From Paramesorhizobium sp049065735 (GTDB lineage Bacteria; Pseudomonadota; Alphaproteobacteria; Rhizobiales; Rhizobiaceae), in NCBI RefSeq assembly GCF_049065735.1, contig NZ_JBAKHD010000012.1, forward strand, positions 1-49,527: a stretch of DNA of 49,527 nt, in the 5' to 3' direction. The notes under the pieces were generated by a model. The model had not been told where the DNA came from, made no database searches, and saw only the letters and a list, made by a program, of their open reading frames with translations. The position numbers and the translations under genes were made by a program. Below are positions 1-8,187 of this stretch, one piece after another; the first letter of the stretch is position 1; every line of letters starts with the position of its first letter.

Positions 1-143
1 ACAACAGGAACAGACCCCACTCGTCGCTGGGCAACATCACACCCGGAGAGTTCGCAATGAAGATGGCTATGGAAAAACAGGCCGCATGAGGCCAGATTAA
101 AAACCCAAGACTCTCCCGAAAAATGGAGGGAAGTTGGGTCTCA
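1..143 (+). mobile_element. Right end of an IS3-family insertion sequence (rest lies outside the window)
   Basis: The window opens inside an IS3-like element. Positions 3-89 encode the C-terminus of its OrfB transposase, and 90-143 would be the non-coding tail and right inverted repeat. The last bases read on the minus strand start with TGA, as IS3-type ends usually do. That TGA also serves as the stop codon of the beta-propeller gene to the right, so the element sits inside that gene and supplied its new end. The left end and any target duplication are not visible. The end position is inferred from where the propeller reading frame stops resembling its paralogue at 26.4-27.7 kb. Confidence 0.7.
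3..89 (+). pseudogene. IS3-family transposase OrfB, C-terminal 28 residues
   Basis: The frame starting at base 3 reads NRNRPHSSLGNITPGEFA and then a short basic tail to a TGA at 87-89. The pattern N-x-x-RPHSSLG-x-x-TP-x-EFA is the well-known C-terminal signature of IS3-family OrfB integrase-type transposases, just after the last catalytic Glu. The upstream part lies outside the window, so I cannot say whether the full transposase is intact. It is listed as partial. Confidence 0.75.
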
Positions 144-1044
144 GGTCACCTCCTGCACACCGTAGAAACTTTTCGTATCAACGCCCCATTGGATGTCGGA
201 CGTGATGTAATAACGCCCGTCCGGCGAGAAACGGCCGACAAAAGGGAAATTTGTTGGTCTGGATCCGATTGCCCCACGGCAATATTTCCGACACCGATCC
301 GTCGTCGCCGCGCACGATCTCGTAGAAGGCGATTTGCGCGCGATCGACGAGATTGACCGCGATGTAGCGGCCACTTGGATGCCATTGCACCCAGGTCGCT
401 TTGAGCGGGATGAAGCCGCTTGAGGGCGGCAGATCGAGACCGAACCGTGCGACCGTGCCGAACCTGCCGTCCCGCACATGCACGAAGGATAGTTCCTGGT
501 CGGCATCGACCGTGATCGCAACCATGAGGTCGCCGGACGGGCTAAGCTCGATGGCCTGCGGCTGCGTGCCGATCTCGACGGTATCGATGATGGCAGCGCC
601 TCCTTCAGCACGCAAATCAACAGAACGAATGACATTGCCCTGCGGCAATTGATCAAGGCGGGTCGCACCTTTGGGGCGCTGCCGATACGTTTCGGCGACA
701 TAAGCGAAGCGACCGTCGCCCGATAGTTCGAGTGCACCGGGCGGTCCATTGGTGGAGTTGGAAATTTCGATAGCGACTGGCCCGCGACCGTGATCCACAG
801 GAAGAGGAATGATCGAAAGCGTGTCACTGTGGTACGGGTCGACCGGACCGAGATTGCCGGTTTCATAGACGGTCGGCGCCATATCAGTGTCGGACAGGAC
901 CGCTAAGAAGGAACTGTCTGCAGCAGCAGCCGGCGCGTTCCCGTTCGACGGAGCGACCAGCAGGAAGCAGGCCGCAAGAAGAGAGAGCGCCGGTGTCGCC
1001 AAGATCGTGTTTCCGTTCTTCTTTATCATCATAACACCCGTCAT
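144..1044 (-). pseudogene. Exported beta-propeller (lactonase-like) protein, frameshifted and truncated by an IS3 element
   Basis: The ATG at 1044 overlaps the stop of the upstream gene (ATGA), so translation is coupled. An N-terminal hydrophobic stretch ending in an Ala-rich site looks like a Sec signal peptide. The body has YVTN/lactonase-type propeller motifs (LSGDGRFAYVAE, LSPSGDLMVA, WHPSGRYIAVN) and is clearly paralogous to the protein at 26363-27715. An extra A in the run at 240-243 shifts the frame after 'NKFPF'. The neighbouring frame restores 'FVGRFSPDGRYYITSD', matching the paralogue's 'FVGRFSPDGRYYFTSD'. The restored frame then ends at the TGA contributed by the IS3 end, so the last third of the propeller is missing. 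It is very likely non-functional. A sequencing error could explain the frameshift but not the truncation. Confidence 0.75.
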
Positions 1045-1610
1045 TTGGTGCCTGCGACCTTGGCGGCAGCCTCTTCGACGAGCTTGCGATCTCCGCTTTC
1101 GTCGGCAAGGCGAAGCGTCATCCGAGATACCTGCCAACCGGCTTCAGACCGGACAAGTGCGTAGTCATAAGCTCCCGCCACAACCCATGTGCGATCACCG
1201 AGCCAATGCGTTGCGCGAACCTTGGCCTGTGCCGCGGCCGCGTTGTCGCCGATCCGAACTTGAATGTCGGAGAGCTCATGACGGGTGGCATCAAAGCCGG
1301 GCAGTAAACCAGCCCAAGCTCTCATCAACGCCGAGGGCGCGAAGCGCTGCGGCTCGCCACCCCACAAGGACGTGTAGTCGATCGTCGTTTCCGGCGCGAA
1401 GAAGCGTTCGAGAGGGTGAAAATCTTGATTGTCAGCGTAAACGGCAATGGCGGCAATCACACTGGCGACGCGGGCTTCATCAACGGGTGAAGCAAAGGAC
1501 GTGTCCGCGCCGATTATTGTAAGCAACCCGGCAGCCAGTAGCGCGGCCTTCGTACGTCGGATTTTTTGGCCGAACGGCGGCCTTGGTGAGCTAAGATGAA
1601 AAAGGTCCAT
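1041..1610 (-). CDS. Exported SnoaL-like (NTF2-fold) protein
   Basis: About 189 residues. I chose the ATG at 1610 because GAGGAG lies just upstream; a longer frame to 1703 has no such site. Residues about 15-40 (KIRR, then a Leu/Ala-rich core ending in SFAS) look like a Sec signal peptide. The rest fits the SnoaL/NTF2 cone fold: an N-terminal helix, 'FFAPETTIDYTSLWGG' resembling the family's F-x-x-D-x-x-x-D-Y segment, and a C-terminal beta sheet with 'GAYDYALVRSEAGWQVSRM'. SnoaL-like proteins include small-molecule isomerases, cyclases and dehydratases; the substrate is unknown. It is the fourth gene of a minus-strand cluster (AraC, hydrolase, SnoaL, SnoaL, propeller) and overlaps the propeller start by 4 bases. 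A decayed relative lies at 27719-27890. Confidence 0.75.
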   Translation of the reverse strand: MDLFHLSSPRPPFGQKIRRTKAALLAAGLLTIIGADTSFASPVDEARVASVIAAIAVYADNQDFHPLERFFAPETTIDYTSLWGGEPQRFAPSALMRAWAGLLPGFDATRHELSDIQVRIGDNAAAAQAKVRATHWLGDRTWVVAGAYDYALVRSEAGWQVSRMTLRLADESGDRKLVEEAAAKVAGTK

Positions 1611-1692
1611 GGCGTTCTCCTCATTAACGAAAGTTTCACCGCCCCGACTGGTGCCCGACGGGTATTGAGCCGGGCTATCACTGAATGCCCGC

Positions 1693-2187
1693 TCAATCCG
1701 CAAGGCGCTCTGACAGCGGCTTCAGCGGATAATGCGCCCAGTAGAAGGCGTCGGATTGGTGCATGTCGGTCAGGAAGTTGGTTGCCTCCACAATCTTGCC
1801 GCCTTCAATGCGAAACATCAGCGCATAGAGCTGGTCGATCTCGGGACCGCCGCCGATATTGCTCCAGCCACGATGGATATCGACGACGAGGTCGCCATCG
1901 GCCTGAAAGAAGATCGGCTCAGCCTGAAATTTTCCTTTGGCAAGGCCGGAAAAGAACGCGACGACCTCATCCTGGCCACGCTTTTCGCCAGCCAGCGGGT
2001 GATGGCCGGGAACGCGCCAGACCACGTCTTCTGCGAGGAATGGTCGGACGGCTTCCGGGTTGCCGCTCGCGTAAGCGGTGTAATAGTCGCGGATGAGTTG
2101 GATATTGGCTTCCGGTGATTGCCCGGACGCGGCATTGGCCGAGGCGAGCAGGATAATGCCGATAGCGAGACTCTTGAGCTTGGACAT
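1693..2187 (-). CDS. Exported SnoaL-like (NTF2-fold) protein
   Basis: About 164 residues. The ATG at 2187 follows GAGGAGAA at good distance and is preferred over 2208. The first ~27 residues (MSKLKSLAIGIILLASANAASGQ) are a typical Sec signal peptide. The mature part begins with 'IQLIRDYYTAYASGNPEAV' and 'FLAEDVVWRVPG', a classic SnoaL/ketosteroid-isomerase-like start, and later 'VDIHRGWSNIGG'. It is a different subtype from the SnoaL-like neighbour at 1041-1610. The gap to that gene is 82 bases and the two probably share a transcript. It may be an isomerase, dehydratase or ligand-binding protein in the periplasm; the sequence does not show which. Confidence 0.75.
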   Translation of the reverse strand: MSKLKSLAIGIILLASANAASGQSPEANIQLIRDYYTAYASGNPEAVRPFLAEDVVWRVPGHHPLAGEKRGQDEVVAFFSGLAKGKFQAEPIFFQADGDLVVDIHRGWSNIGGGPEIDQLYALMFRIEGGKIVEATNFLTDMHQSDAFYWAHYPLKPLSERLAD

Positions 2188-2240
2188 GAGCTTCTCCTCA
2201 ATCTTCATTTGTGGGTGACGAACCGGTTAGAAGTGCAGCG

Positions 2241-3209
2241 TCAGAAACCGCTATTGATCCGGTGGAAATGCGCGGCAACGGCCTCGACGGCCCGCGTCAC
2301 GTCTTCGGGATTGTCGTAGAAGTCGAACTGGGAGACGTCTTCCAGCCAGAGTGCGGATTTTTGCCCTTGGAGAAGCGCGAAGAAGGCATGCGCACCCTGC
2401 GGGACCGCAGCGGCTTCCGAGTGGACGATGAGCGTCGGCTTGTCGAGCCGCGCGCCAATAGCCACTGAATCAAAGGTTAGCCACGGCTCCCATGAGGCCA
2501 CGTTGAATTTGTTGTCATAGGCAGGAATGAGGCCCCGGTGGCTCTCTGTGTAGTAGGGGATCTGGTACATTAGCGAATTCTGGTCAGTCATGCTAGCGGC
2601 GGCGATGATTCGCGGCTGGCCGTCACGCTCGGCGGCCTCGGCCTCCTGTGAGGTGGCAATCAGAGCGGCCACGCCCTCCGGGCCACCATAAATCTGCTGG
2701 ACGATACCGGCATCGTGCAGCCAGGGCGCGACCAACGCTACGCCGACAAAATTCGCATTGCCCGATGCGGCCTGCGCCATGTAGCCGGCTGAGGCGCATA
2801 TTCCGAGGCCAGCGATCCTGCCCGCGTCGACCTCGGGTAAACTCGCAATGAAGCGACCGGCGGCAACAATATCCGACGTCTTGGAGACGGGATCTTCCTT
2901 GAACCGGATTGTCCCGCCTGACTCCCCCCAGCCGCGGAAGTCAAAGGCCAACGCCGCGTAGCCGCGCTCTGCCATTTCCCGGGCATAGAGGCCGGACATT
3001 TGCTCCTTGATCGAGGTCCAGGCGCCTGTCACCAGCACACCGGGACGCCTCTCGCCGGGCCGGTAATCGGCGGGCAGGTAAAGCGTGCCGACCAGGGGCA
3101 CGCCTTCATTGTTGAAAAAGACCCGGCGGGTCTGGATATCGTCGGCAAACGCACCCCCGGCGAAGAATATGGAAACCGTCGCGGTGATAAGTGATGAGCG
3201 TATAGACAT
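2241..3209 (-). CDS. Exported alpha/beta hydrolase (dienelactone-hydrolase/COG1073-like)
   Basis: About 322 residues from the ATG at 3209, with a signal peptide in residues 1-22 (hydrophobic core SLITATVSIFFAGGAFA). The fold is clear: 'RPGVLVTGAW' (first strand and oxyanion loop), 'GYAALAFDFRGWGESGG', and the nucleophile elbow 'GLGICASAG' around Cys138. A Cys in the G-x-C-x-S arrangement suggests a dienelactone-hydrolase-type nucleophile, though the following Ser140 could serve instead. The end reads 'SQFDFYDNPEDV', where relatives I recall usually have His-Phe-Asp-Phe-Tyr-Asp; here a Gln stands where the catalytic His is expected. The gene lies between an AraC regulator and two SnoaL-like genes on the same strand, which suggests a periplasmic degradative or detoxifying route. 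Confidence 0.75.
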   Translation of the reverse strand: MSIRSSLITATVSIFFAGGAFADDIQTRRVFFNNEGVPLVGTLYLPADYRPGERRPGVLVTGAWTSIKEQMSGLYAREMAERGYAALAFDFRGWGESGGTIRFKEDPVSKTSDIVAAGRFIASLPEVDAGRIAGLGICASAGYMAQAASGNANFVGVALVAPWLHDAGIVQQIYGGPEGVAALIATSQEAEAAERDGQPRIIAAASMTDQNSLMYQIPYYTESHRGLIPAYDNKFNVASWEPWLTFDSVAIGARLDKPTLIVHSEAAAVPQGAHAFFALLQGQKSALWLEDVSQFDFYDNPEDVTRAVEAVAAHFHRINSGF

Positions 3210-3354
3210 GAGGAAGACCTCTTCAGGACAAGTCTTCCTCCAGCATCGCCTCATGATTTCCGATTGTCAGCGCCCGTTCTTGCGCTTTACCAATCCGATC
3301 TTGCTGTTCCCGCTGGCTGGCGGAGTCTTCTGTGGCTCACCGCATTCTTGCGCT

Positions 3355-4164
3355 TCAGTGCCCGCGCCAGGCTCCCGGCGTAGCGCCGGTGAGCTTGCGG
3401 AACTGTGCCGCGAACTTTCCCGGATTGGCATAACCGACCCGCCACGCTATCTCTGTTACGGAGAGTCGAGTCGAACGCAATAAATCCTTCGCTCGCTCTA
3501 TCCGGCGGGAGACGACATAGGCATGTGGCGGCATGCCTACCGCCTCACGGAATGCGCGCGCGAAATGGAACCGACTCATAGCCGCTATCGCCGCTAGATC
3601 ATCGAGCGATATATCGTCCGCAAGATGCGCCTCGGCATAATCAAGCGCTCGCAGGACACGCGGCTCGGCTGCAAGCGGTTTGGCTGCCGGTCGGCCCGTG
3701 ACATGCGCAAGCTGCGCCGCGAGTGCAACGGCCAAGGCATCGCGATAAAGCCGAGGCGCAGCATTGCCAGCAGCGTGAAGATTGACGGCCAGTTGGGCCA
3801 CCAGGGCATCGATTGTTCCCGACCGCGGCGCAAAGGAAAGCGCTAGCATACCGGCATCGGAGAGGAGGCCGTCGTCAATCTCGACATTGAGGAATTCGTT
3901 TGGCTCGTCCCATCGGCACCAGCCCTCGAAGCCGATGGGGAAGACCCACCCTTGGCCTGGCAGCAATGGCAATGCCCGGCGGCGGTCACTTCCATAAGCG
4001 GCATGATGGCTTCCAAGTGGCGTCAACACTACGCCCACGGTCACACGCTGAAAGCGGAACCCACCCTCGCCGGGATCGGACTTGAGAAACGTAGACGCGC
4101 CTCCCGACCATTCATATGAACCGGTGTGTAATTCTCGCCTAGTCTGTTCCAGATCGATCAGCAT
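3355..4164 (-). CDS. AraC-family transcriptional regulator
   Basis: About 269 residues from the ATG at 4164. A TTG at 4212 in the same frame is possible but lacks a ribosome binding site. The N-terminal half is a cupin-like sensing domain. The C-terminal ~100 residues carry two helix-turn-helix units: 'ISLDDLAAIAAMSRFHFARAFREAVGMPPHAYV' and 'LSVTEIAWRVGYANPGKFAAQFRKLTGATPGAWR', the standard AraC/XylS signature. It lies upstream of the hydrolase-SnoaL-SnoaL-propeller genes on the same strand, separated by 145 bases, and is the likely regulator of that cluster. Its promoter region (4165-4256) abuts the truncated IS5 fragment, so its upstream control region may be disturbed. Confidence 0.85.
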   Translation of the reverse strand: MLIDLEQTRRELHTGSYEWSGGASTFLKSDPGEGGFRFQRVTVGVVLTPLGSHHAAYGSDRRRALPLLPGQGWVFPIGFEGWCRWDEPNEFLNVEIDDGLLSDAGMLALSFAPRSGTIDALVAQLAVNLHAAGNAAPRLYRDALAVALAAQLAHVTGRPAAKPLAAEPRVLRALDYAEAHLADDISLDDLAAIAAMSRFHFARAFREAVGMPPHAYVVSRRIERAKDLLRSTRLSVTEIAWRVGYANPGKFAAQFRKLTGATPGAWRGH

Positions 4165-4256
4165 GGGTTCAACATAGCGACAGGGGCAACAAGCTTCCAG
4201 TAGATCCTTCAAATCGGGTCATAATATTGATAAGACTGGCTGAGTACAACTAAAGG

Positions 4257-4747
4257 AATGATCCGCAGCCCAGCACCGGTGTGATGGACAGCCAGTCGGT
4301 CAAGGCGCCCGCCGCCGGCGGCACGCGCGGTTTCGATGGGAGCAAGAAGATCGTCGGACGCAAACGCCATATCGCCGTCGATACCGGTGGCCGCCTGCTC
4401 ATGGTGAACCTGACGACCGCCGACATCTCCGACAGCGCCGGCGCACAGGCCATCCTCGATGCGATCCGCAAGCGATGGCCGGGTATCAAGCATTTGTTCG
4501 CAGATGGGGCTTATGACCGCCGTCGATTGCTCGACAAAGCGGAGTTCCTCAACTTCACGGTCGAGATTGTCCGGCGCATCGACGAAGGTTTCAAAGTCCT
4601 GCCAAAGCGCTGGGTAGTCGAGCGGACCTTCGGCTGGTTGACACGCTATCGCCGCCTCGTGCGCGATTATGAAGCACGCATCGACGTGTCCGAGCCATGA
4701 TCTATGCCGTAATGACCAGTTTACTCATAAGGCGGATTACTCATTGA
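4257..4747 (+). pseudogene. IS5-family transposase remnant (C-terminal half, frameshifted)
   Basis: The frame beginning near 4257 reads 'DPQPSTGVMDSQSVKAP' and continues with 'GRKRHIAVDTGGRLL', 'HLFADGAYDR' and 'VVERTFGWLTRYRRLVRDYE', the DDE core of IS5-group transposases (IS427/IS1031-like). The N-terminal half is absent: an in-frame stop sits at 4251 and no transposase-like sequence precedes it. Near 4695 one base is missing, so the main frame stops after 'RIDVSEP' at 4700, while the next frame continues 'MIYAVMTSLLIRRITH' to the TGA at 4745-4747, the expected family ending. It is a dead fragment with a 5' deletion and a 3' frameshift. Confidence 0.85.
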
Positions 4748-5094
4748 AGTTGTCAAACGGACTTTTAGACAATTGTTTCCCCCGCAAAGTGCCCTTGTCG
4801 GATACCCGCGGCCATCAGGATCGCTACTTTTCCCGCTAATTGGGTTTTCCATCCAAGGCCGAGAATCTCAAACTCCATGGTACATTCTGCGAAACTAATT
4901 TCAGCTGATGCTAGAGGTGCGAAAAGCCATCAGTTGCACTCTGTTAACCTGCGTTCGGAGCCCTGAAATAACACTCACGCGGCGGCGTAAAAGTCGCCAT
5001 ATTTTATATCGCACTTGCAAAACAAATTACCTGTAGTTCAGGAATTCGATTCTGATGTATGCTTGATTTTTGCCATTGCCCTCGCAGGGCGGTT
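4748..5094. other. Intergenic spacer between IS5 remnant and efflux gene; nothing firmly recognised
   Basis: About 350 bases, visibly richer in A+T than its flanks. The first bases probably include the right inverted repeat of the IS5 element (around AGTTGTCAAACGGACTTTTA). A 37-codon open frame exists on the minus strand at 4765-4878 but has no family match I know and no convincing ribosome binding site. I see no terminator hairpin after the efflux gene, which ends at 5095. Confidence 0.5.
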
Positions 5095-8000
5095 TCAGGA
5101 GGTGCGGGTTTCCCGATTAACGCTTTCCTGCCTCGCTCCGGTTCGGTGCGCGAGCCGCCTGAGCAGCCCGAGCAAATCATCGACGAAGGTGAAGATGACG
5201 GGGATGACGATGAGGCTGAGCAATGTCGAGGTTATCACGCCGCCGATCACCACGATGGCCATCGGCTGCCGGACGCCCGGATCGCCTCCCGTCAGGCTAA
5301 GGGCGACGGGAAGCATGCCGCCTGCCATGGCTATGGTGGTCATCACGATGGGCCGCGCCCGCTTGTGGCAGGCATCGACGAGCGCGTCGAACCGCGCCAT
5401 TCCCTGACGCCGCGACATGATCGCATATTCAACGAGGAGGATGGAGTTCTTCGTCACCACGCCCATCAGCATCAGCAACCCGATGACGACAGGCAGTGAA
5501 AAGCTGGTCCCGGTCACCACAAGCGGCAGCAGCGCGCCGCCCAGTGACAGTGGAAGCGCCATCAGGATGGTGAAAGGCTGCAGGAAGTCGTGGAACAGCA
5601 TGACGAGAACGGCATAGATGCAGAACACACCGATTGCCATGGCAATCCCGAAGCTCTGGAACAGTTCCGTGCTGCGCTGAAGTTCGCCCTGTTCCACAAT
5701 CCTCACGCCATTAGGCAGGTTCCGAAGCGCCGGCAGCGCCTTCGCCTCGTCATAGACCTCGCCGAGGATACGGCCATTGAGTTCCACCGACAGCGTGACA
5801 TTGCGCATCCGGTCGATGCGGTCGATCTGGGACGGACTGCCGCCGATGCGGATATCGGCGACCGATCCGAGATCGACGCTGCCATTCGCGCTGGGTAAGC
5901 GCAAATTCCTGATATCGTCGAGGCTGGCGCGTGTTTCGGGATTGAAGCGGACGACGATGGGAACCTGCCGTTGCGGCAGGTCGAGCTTCGGCAGGGCGGA
6001 GGAATAGTCGCCGCCAGTTGCCACCCGCACCGCCTCGGCGATGGCGCTCGACGTCACGCCCAGCGCGGCGGCACGGGCAAAATCGGGGGCGATCTGAATC
6101 TCCGGTGCCTGCCGCGATGCGGTAGATGTCACGGCTCCGATGCCGGAAAGCGTCCGGAGTTGCTCTTCAAGCGCGGAGCTTGTATCATTGAGGGCAACGG
6201 GATCGTCGCTTGCCAGAGTGATGTCGAGTTTGGTTCCATTGCCGCCGCCGCCAACCGCAACCCGCACGCCGGGCAGCACGGAGAGCGCCTGCCGGATGTC
6301 CTGCTCGATTTCGGACTGCGTGCGGTCGCGTTCGCCGATAGGGGTCAGCATGACGACCAGCGTGGCGGCTGCGATATTGCTTGTTGTCGTCGCACCGGGG
6401 CCGCCGCCCGAAGACGTCGATCCGACCGAGGTGAAGACATGCGTCACGTCGGGGAGCCTGCGGACGATCTCCGATGCCCTTGCGGCTGTCGCCTCCGTCC
6501 GCGCGATGGTGACACCGGGCTGCAGGGTCAGCGTAATTTGCGTGCGCGCATCGTCGGAGGCGGGCAGGAAGCCCGACTGCAGGAAGGGGATGGTAGCAAG
6601 CGAAAGCGCGACGGTGACGGCGGTGAGGAGCGCGGTCGTCTTGCGGTGATTGAGGGCCGCCTTTACCAGCGCCATGTAAGCGCTCATGATGCGGCCATCC
6701 TTTTCCTCGACCGGATGATTCTTCATGAAATAGGCCGCCATCATCGGCGTCAGCAGACGCGCGACGACGAGCGAGGCAAGGACCGCGACGGCGGCAGTGA
6801 TGCCGAACTGGCGGAACAGCAGCCCCGGTATGCCGCTCATGAAAGCCGTTGGCAGGAAGACGGCCACCAGCGTGAATGTCGTGGCGATGACCGCGAGGCC
6901 GATCTCGTCTGCCGCTTCCAGCGCGGCATCGACCGGCTTCTTGCCCATCCTGAGATGGCGGGCGATGTTCTCGATCTCGACGATGGCGTCATCCACGAGG
7001 ATGCCGACCACGAGGGACAGCGCCAGCAGCGTGAGGGCATTCAGGCTGAAGCCGACCATATCCATGACGAGGAAGGTCGGTATGACCGACAGGGGCAACG
7101 CCACGGCCGAGAGCACCGTCGCGCGCCAGTCGCGAAGAAAGAGCCATACGACCACGATCGCGAGGATCGCCCCTTCATACAGCATGTGCATCGAGCCCTC
7201 GTAATTGTCGAGGGTCGGCCCGACGGTGCTATAGGCCTCCTCGATCCGCACATCGGGATGCGCGGCGGCGAACGCATCCATCGCCTTCGCTACCCCGGCG
7301 GCGACGCTGGTGTCGGAGAACCCGTTCGAGCGCTTGATTTCGACGGCAATCACCGGCTGGCCGTCGAGAGAGGCCATCGAGGTCCGGTCGGCGAAGCTGT
7401 CCGTGACGGTGGCGACATCGTCGAGACGAACCTGCCGCCCGTTGGCGAGGGGAATGTGGAGCGCCTTCAGGGCTTCCACCGACGGCACGGCGCCGAGCGT
7501 GCGTATGGTCTGACGGGTGCCGTCCACCTCTCCGACGCCGCCCGACATATCCGCCTGGACCGACCTTAGCTGCGCTGACACCGTGGCCGCCGTCACGCCG
7601 AGCTGCGCCATCCTTACGGGGTCGAGATCGACATGAACCTCGCGGTCGATGCCGCCCACGCGGCTGACCTGTCCCACGCCCGGCACCGACAGGAGCGCCT
7701 TGGTCATGTCATTGTCGATAAACCAGGAGAGTTCGGTCTCATCGAGACGCGACGAGCGGACCGCATAGGTGACGAGCGCGGCGTTCTGCAGGGTGACCTT
7801 GGTGACGCTCGGCGGCTCCATCTGCGCCGGCAGATCGGCCCGGACGCTGTCCACGGCATTGCGAACCTCGTTCAGCGCCTCCTCGCTGTTCTTCTCCAGC
7901 TTGAAGGAAACGCGGATCGAGACGGTTCCGTCGGTGATCGTCGTGGTGATGTGGTCGAGATGGGTGAGCGAGGCGAGGTTGTCCTCGATGATGCGCGCCA

Positions 8001-8187
8001 CTTCCGTTTCGAGCTGCGGCGGCGAGGCGCCATCGAGCCTGGCGGTGACGCTGATCGTCGGCAGGTCCATGTCGGGGAAATCCTGCACCGCCAGGTGCTG
8101 GAACGCCAGCAGCCCGCCCGCGGTCAGCATCACGAACAGCAATATCGCCGGAACGGGGTTGCGGATCGACCATGCGGAGAAGTTCAT
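5095..8187 (-). CDS. RND efflux transporter, inner-membrane permease subunit
   Basis: 1030 residues, the full length of the AcrB/MdtB/MexB class (hydrophobe/amphiphile efflux). It has the N-terminal membrane helix, two large periplasmic loops and twelve expected membrane segments. The motif 'GILVDDAIVEIENIARHL' in the fourth helix region carries the paired Asp residues of the proton relay. The ATG overlaps the stop of the membrane-fusion gene (ATGA), so the two are translated together. No TolC-type outer-membrane gene is nearby, so the pump presumably uses a partner encoded elsewhere. Substrates cannot be read from sequence, but drugs, dyes or detergents are typical. Expression is probably set by the CpxRA-like system encoded divergently. 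Confidence 0.95.
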   Translation of the reverse strand: MNFSAWSIRNPVPAILLFVMLTAGGLLAFQHLAVQDFPDMDLPTISVTARLDGASPPQLETEVARIIEDNLASLTHLDHITTTITDGTVSIRVSFKLEKNSEEALNEVRNAVDSVRADLPAQMEPPSVTKVTLQNAALVTYAVRSSRLDETELSWFIDNDMTKALLSVPGVGQVSRVGGIDREVHVDLDPVRMAQLGVTAATVSAQLRSVQADMSGGVGEVDGTRQTIRTLGAVPSVEALKALHIPLANGRQVRLDDVATVTDSFADRTSMASLDGQPVIAVEIKRSNGFSDTSVAAGVAKAMDAFAAAHPDVRIEEAYSTVGPTLDNYEGSMHMLYEGAILAIVVVWLFLRDWRATVLSAVALPLSVIPTFLVMDMVGFSLNALTLLALSLVVGILVDDAIVEIENIARHLRMGKKPVDAALEAADEIGLAVIATTFTLVAVFLPTAFMSGIPGLLFRQFGITAAVAVLASLVVARLLTPMMAAYFMKNHPVEEKDGRIMSAYMALVKAALNHRKTTALLTAVTVALSLATIPFLQSGFLPASDDARTQITLTLQPGVTIARTEATAARASEIVRRLPDVTHVFTSVGSTSSGGGPGATTTSNIAAATLVVMLTPIGERDRTQSEIEQDIRQALSVLPGVRVAVGGGGNGTKLDITLASDDPVALNDTSSALEEQLRTLSGIGAVTSTASRQAPEIQIAPDFARAAALGVTSSAIAEAVRVATGGDYSSALPKLDLPQRQVPIVVRFNPETRASLDDIRNLRLPSANGSVDLGSVADIRIGGSPSQIDRIDRMRNVTLSVELNGRILGEVYDEAKALPALRNLPNGVRIVEQGELQRSTELFQSFGIAMAIGVFCIYAVLVMLFHDFLQPFTILMALPLSLGGALLPLVVTGTSFSLPVVIGLLMLMGVVTKNSILLVEYAIMSRRQGMARFDALVDACHKRARPIVMTTIAMAGGMLPVALSLTGGDPGVRQPMAIVVIGGVITSTLLSLIVIPVIFTFVDDLLGLLRRLAHRTGARQESVNRETRTS

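Noticed and set aside
4765..4878. A 37-codon minus-strand frame containing 'LAGKVAILMAAGIRQGHF'
   Set aside because: It faintly recalls the start of a dehydrogenase (LxGKVAIVTGA) but lacks the glycine motif and a ribosome binding site.
5971..7569. A 532-codon open frame on the plus strand opposite the RND permease gene
   Set aside because: It is rich in Arg, Gly, Asp and His, has no motif, and lies fully antisense to a clear transporter gene. High G+C codon bias opens such frames.
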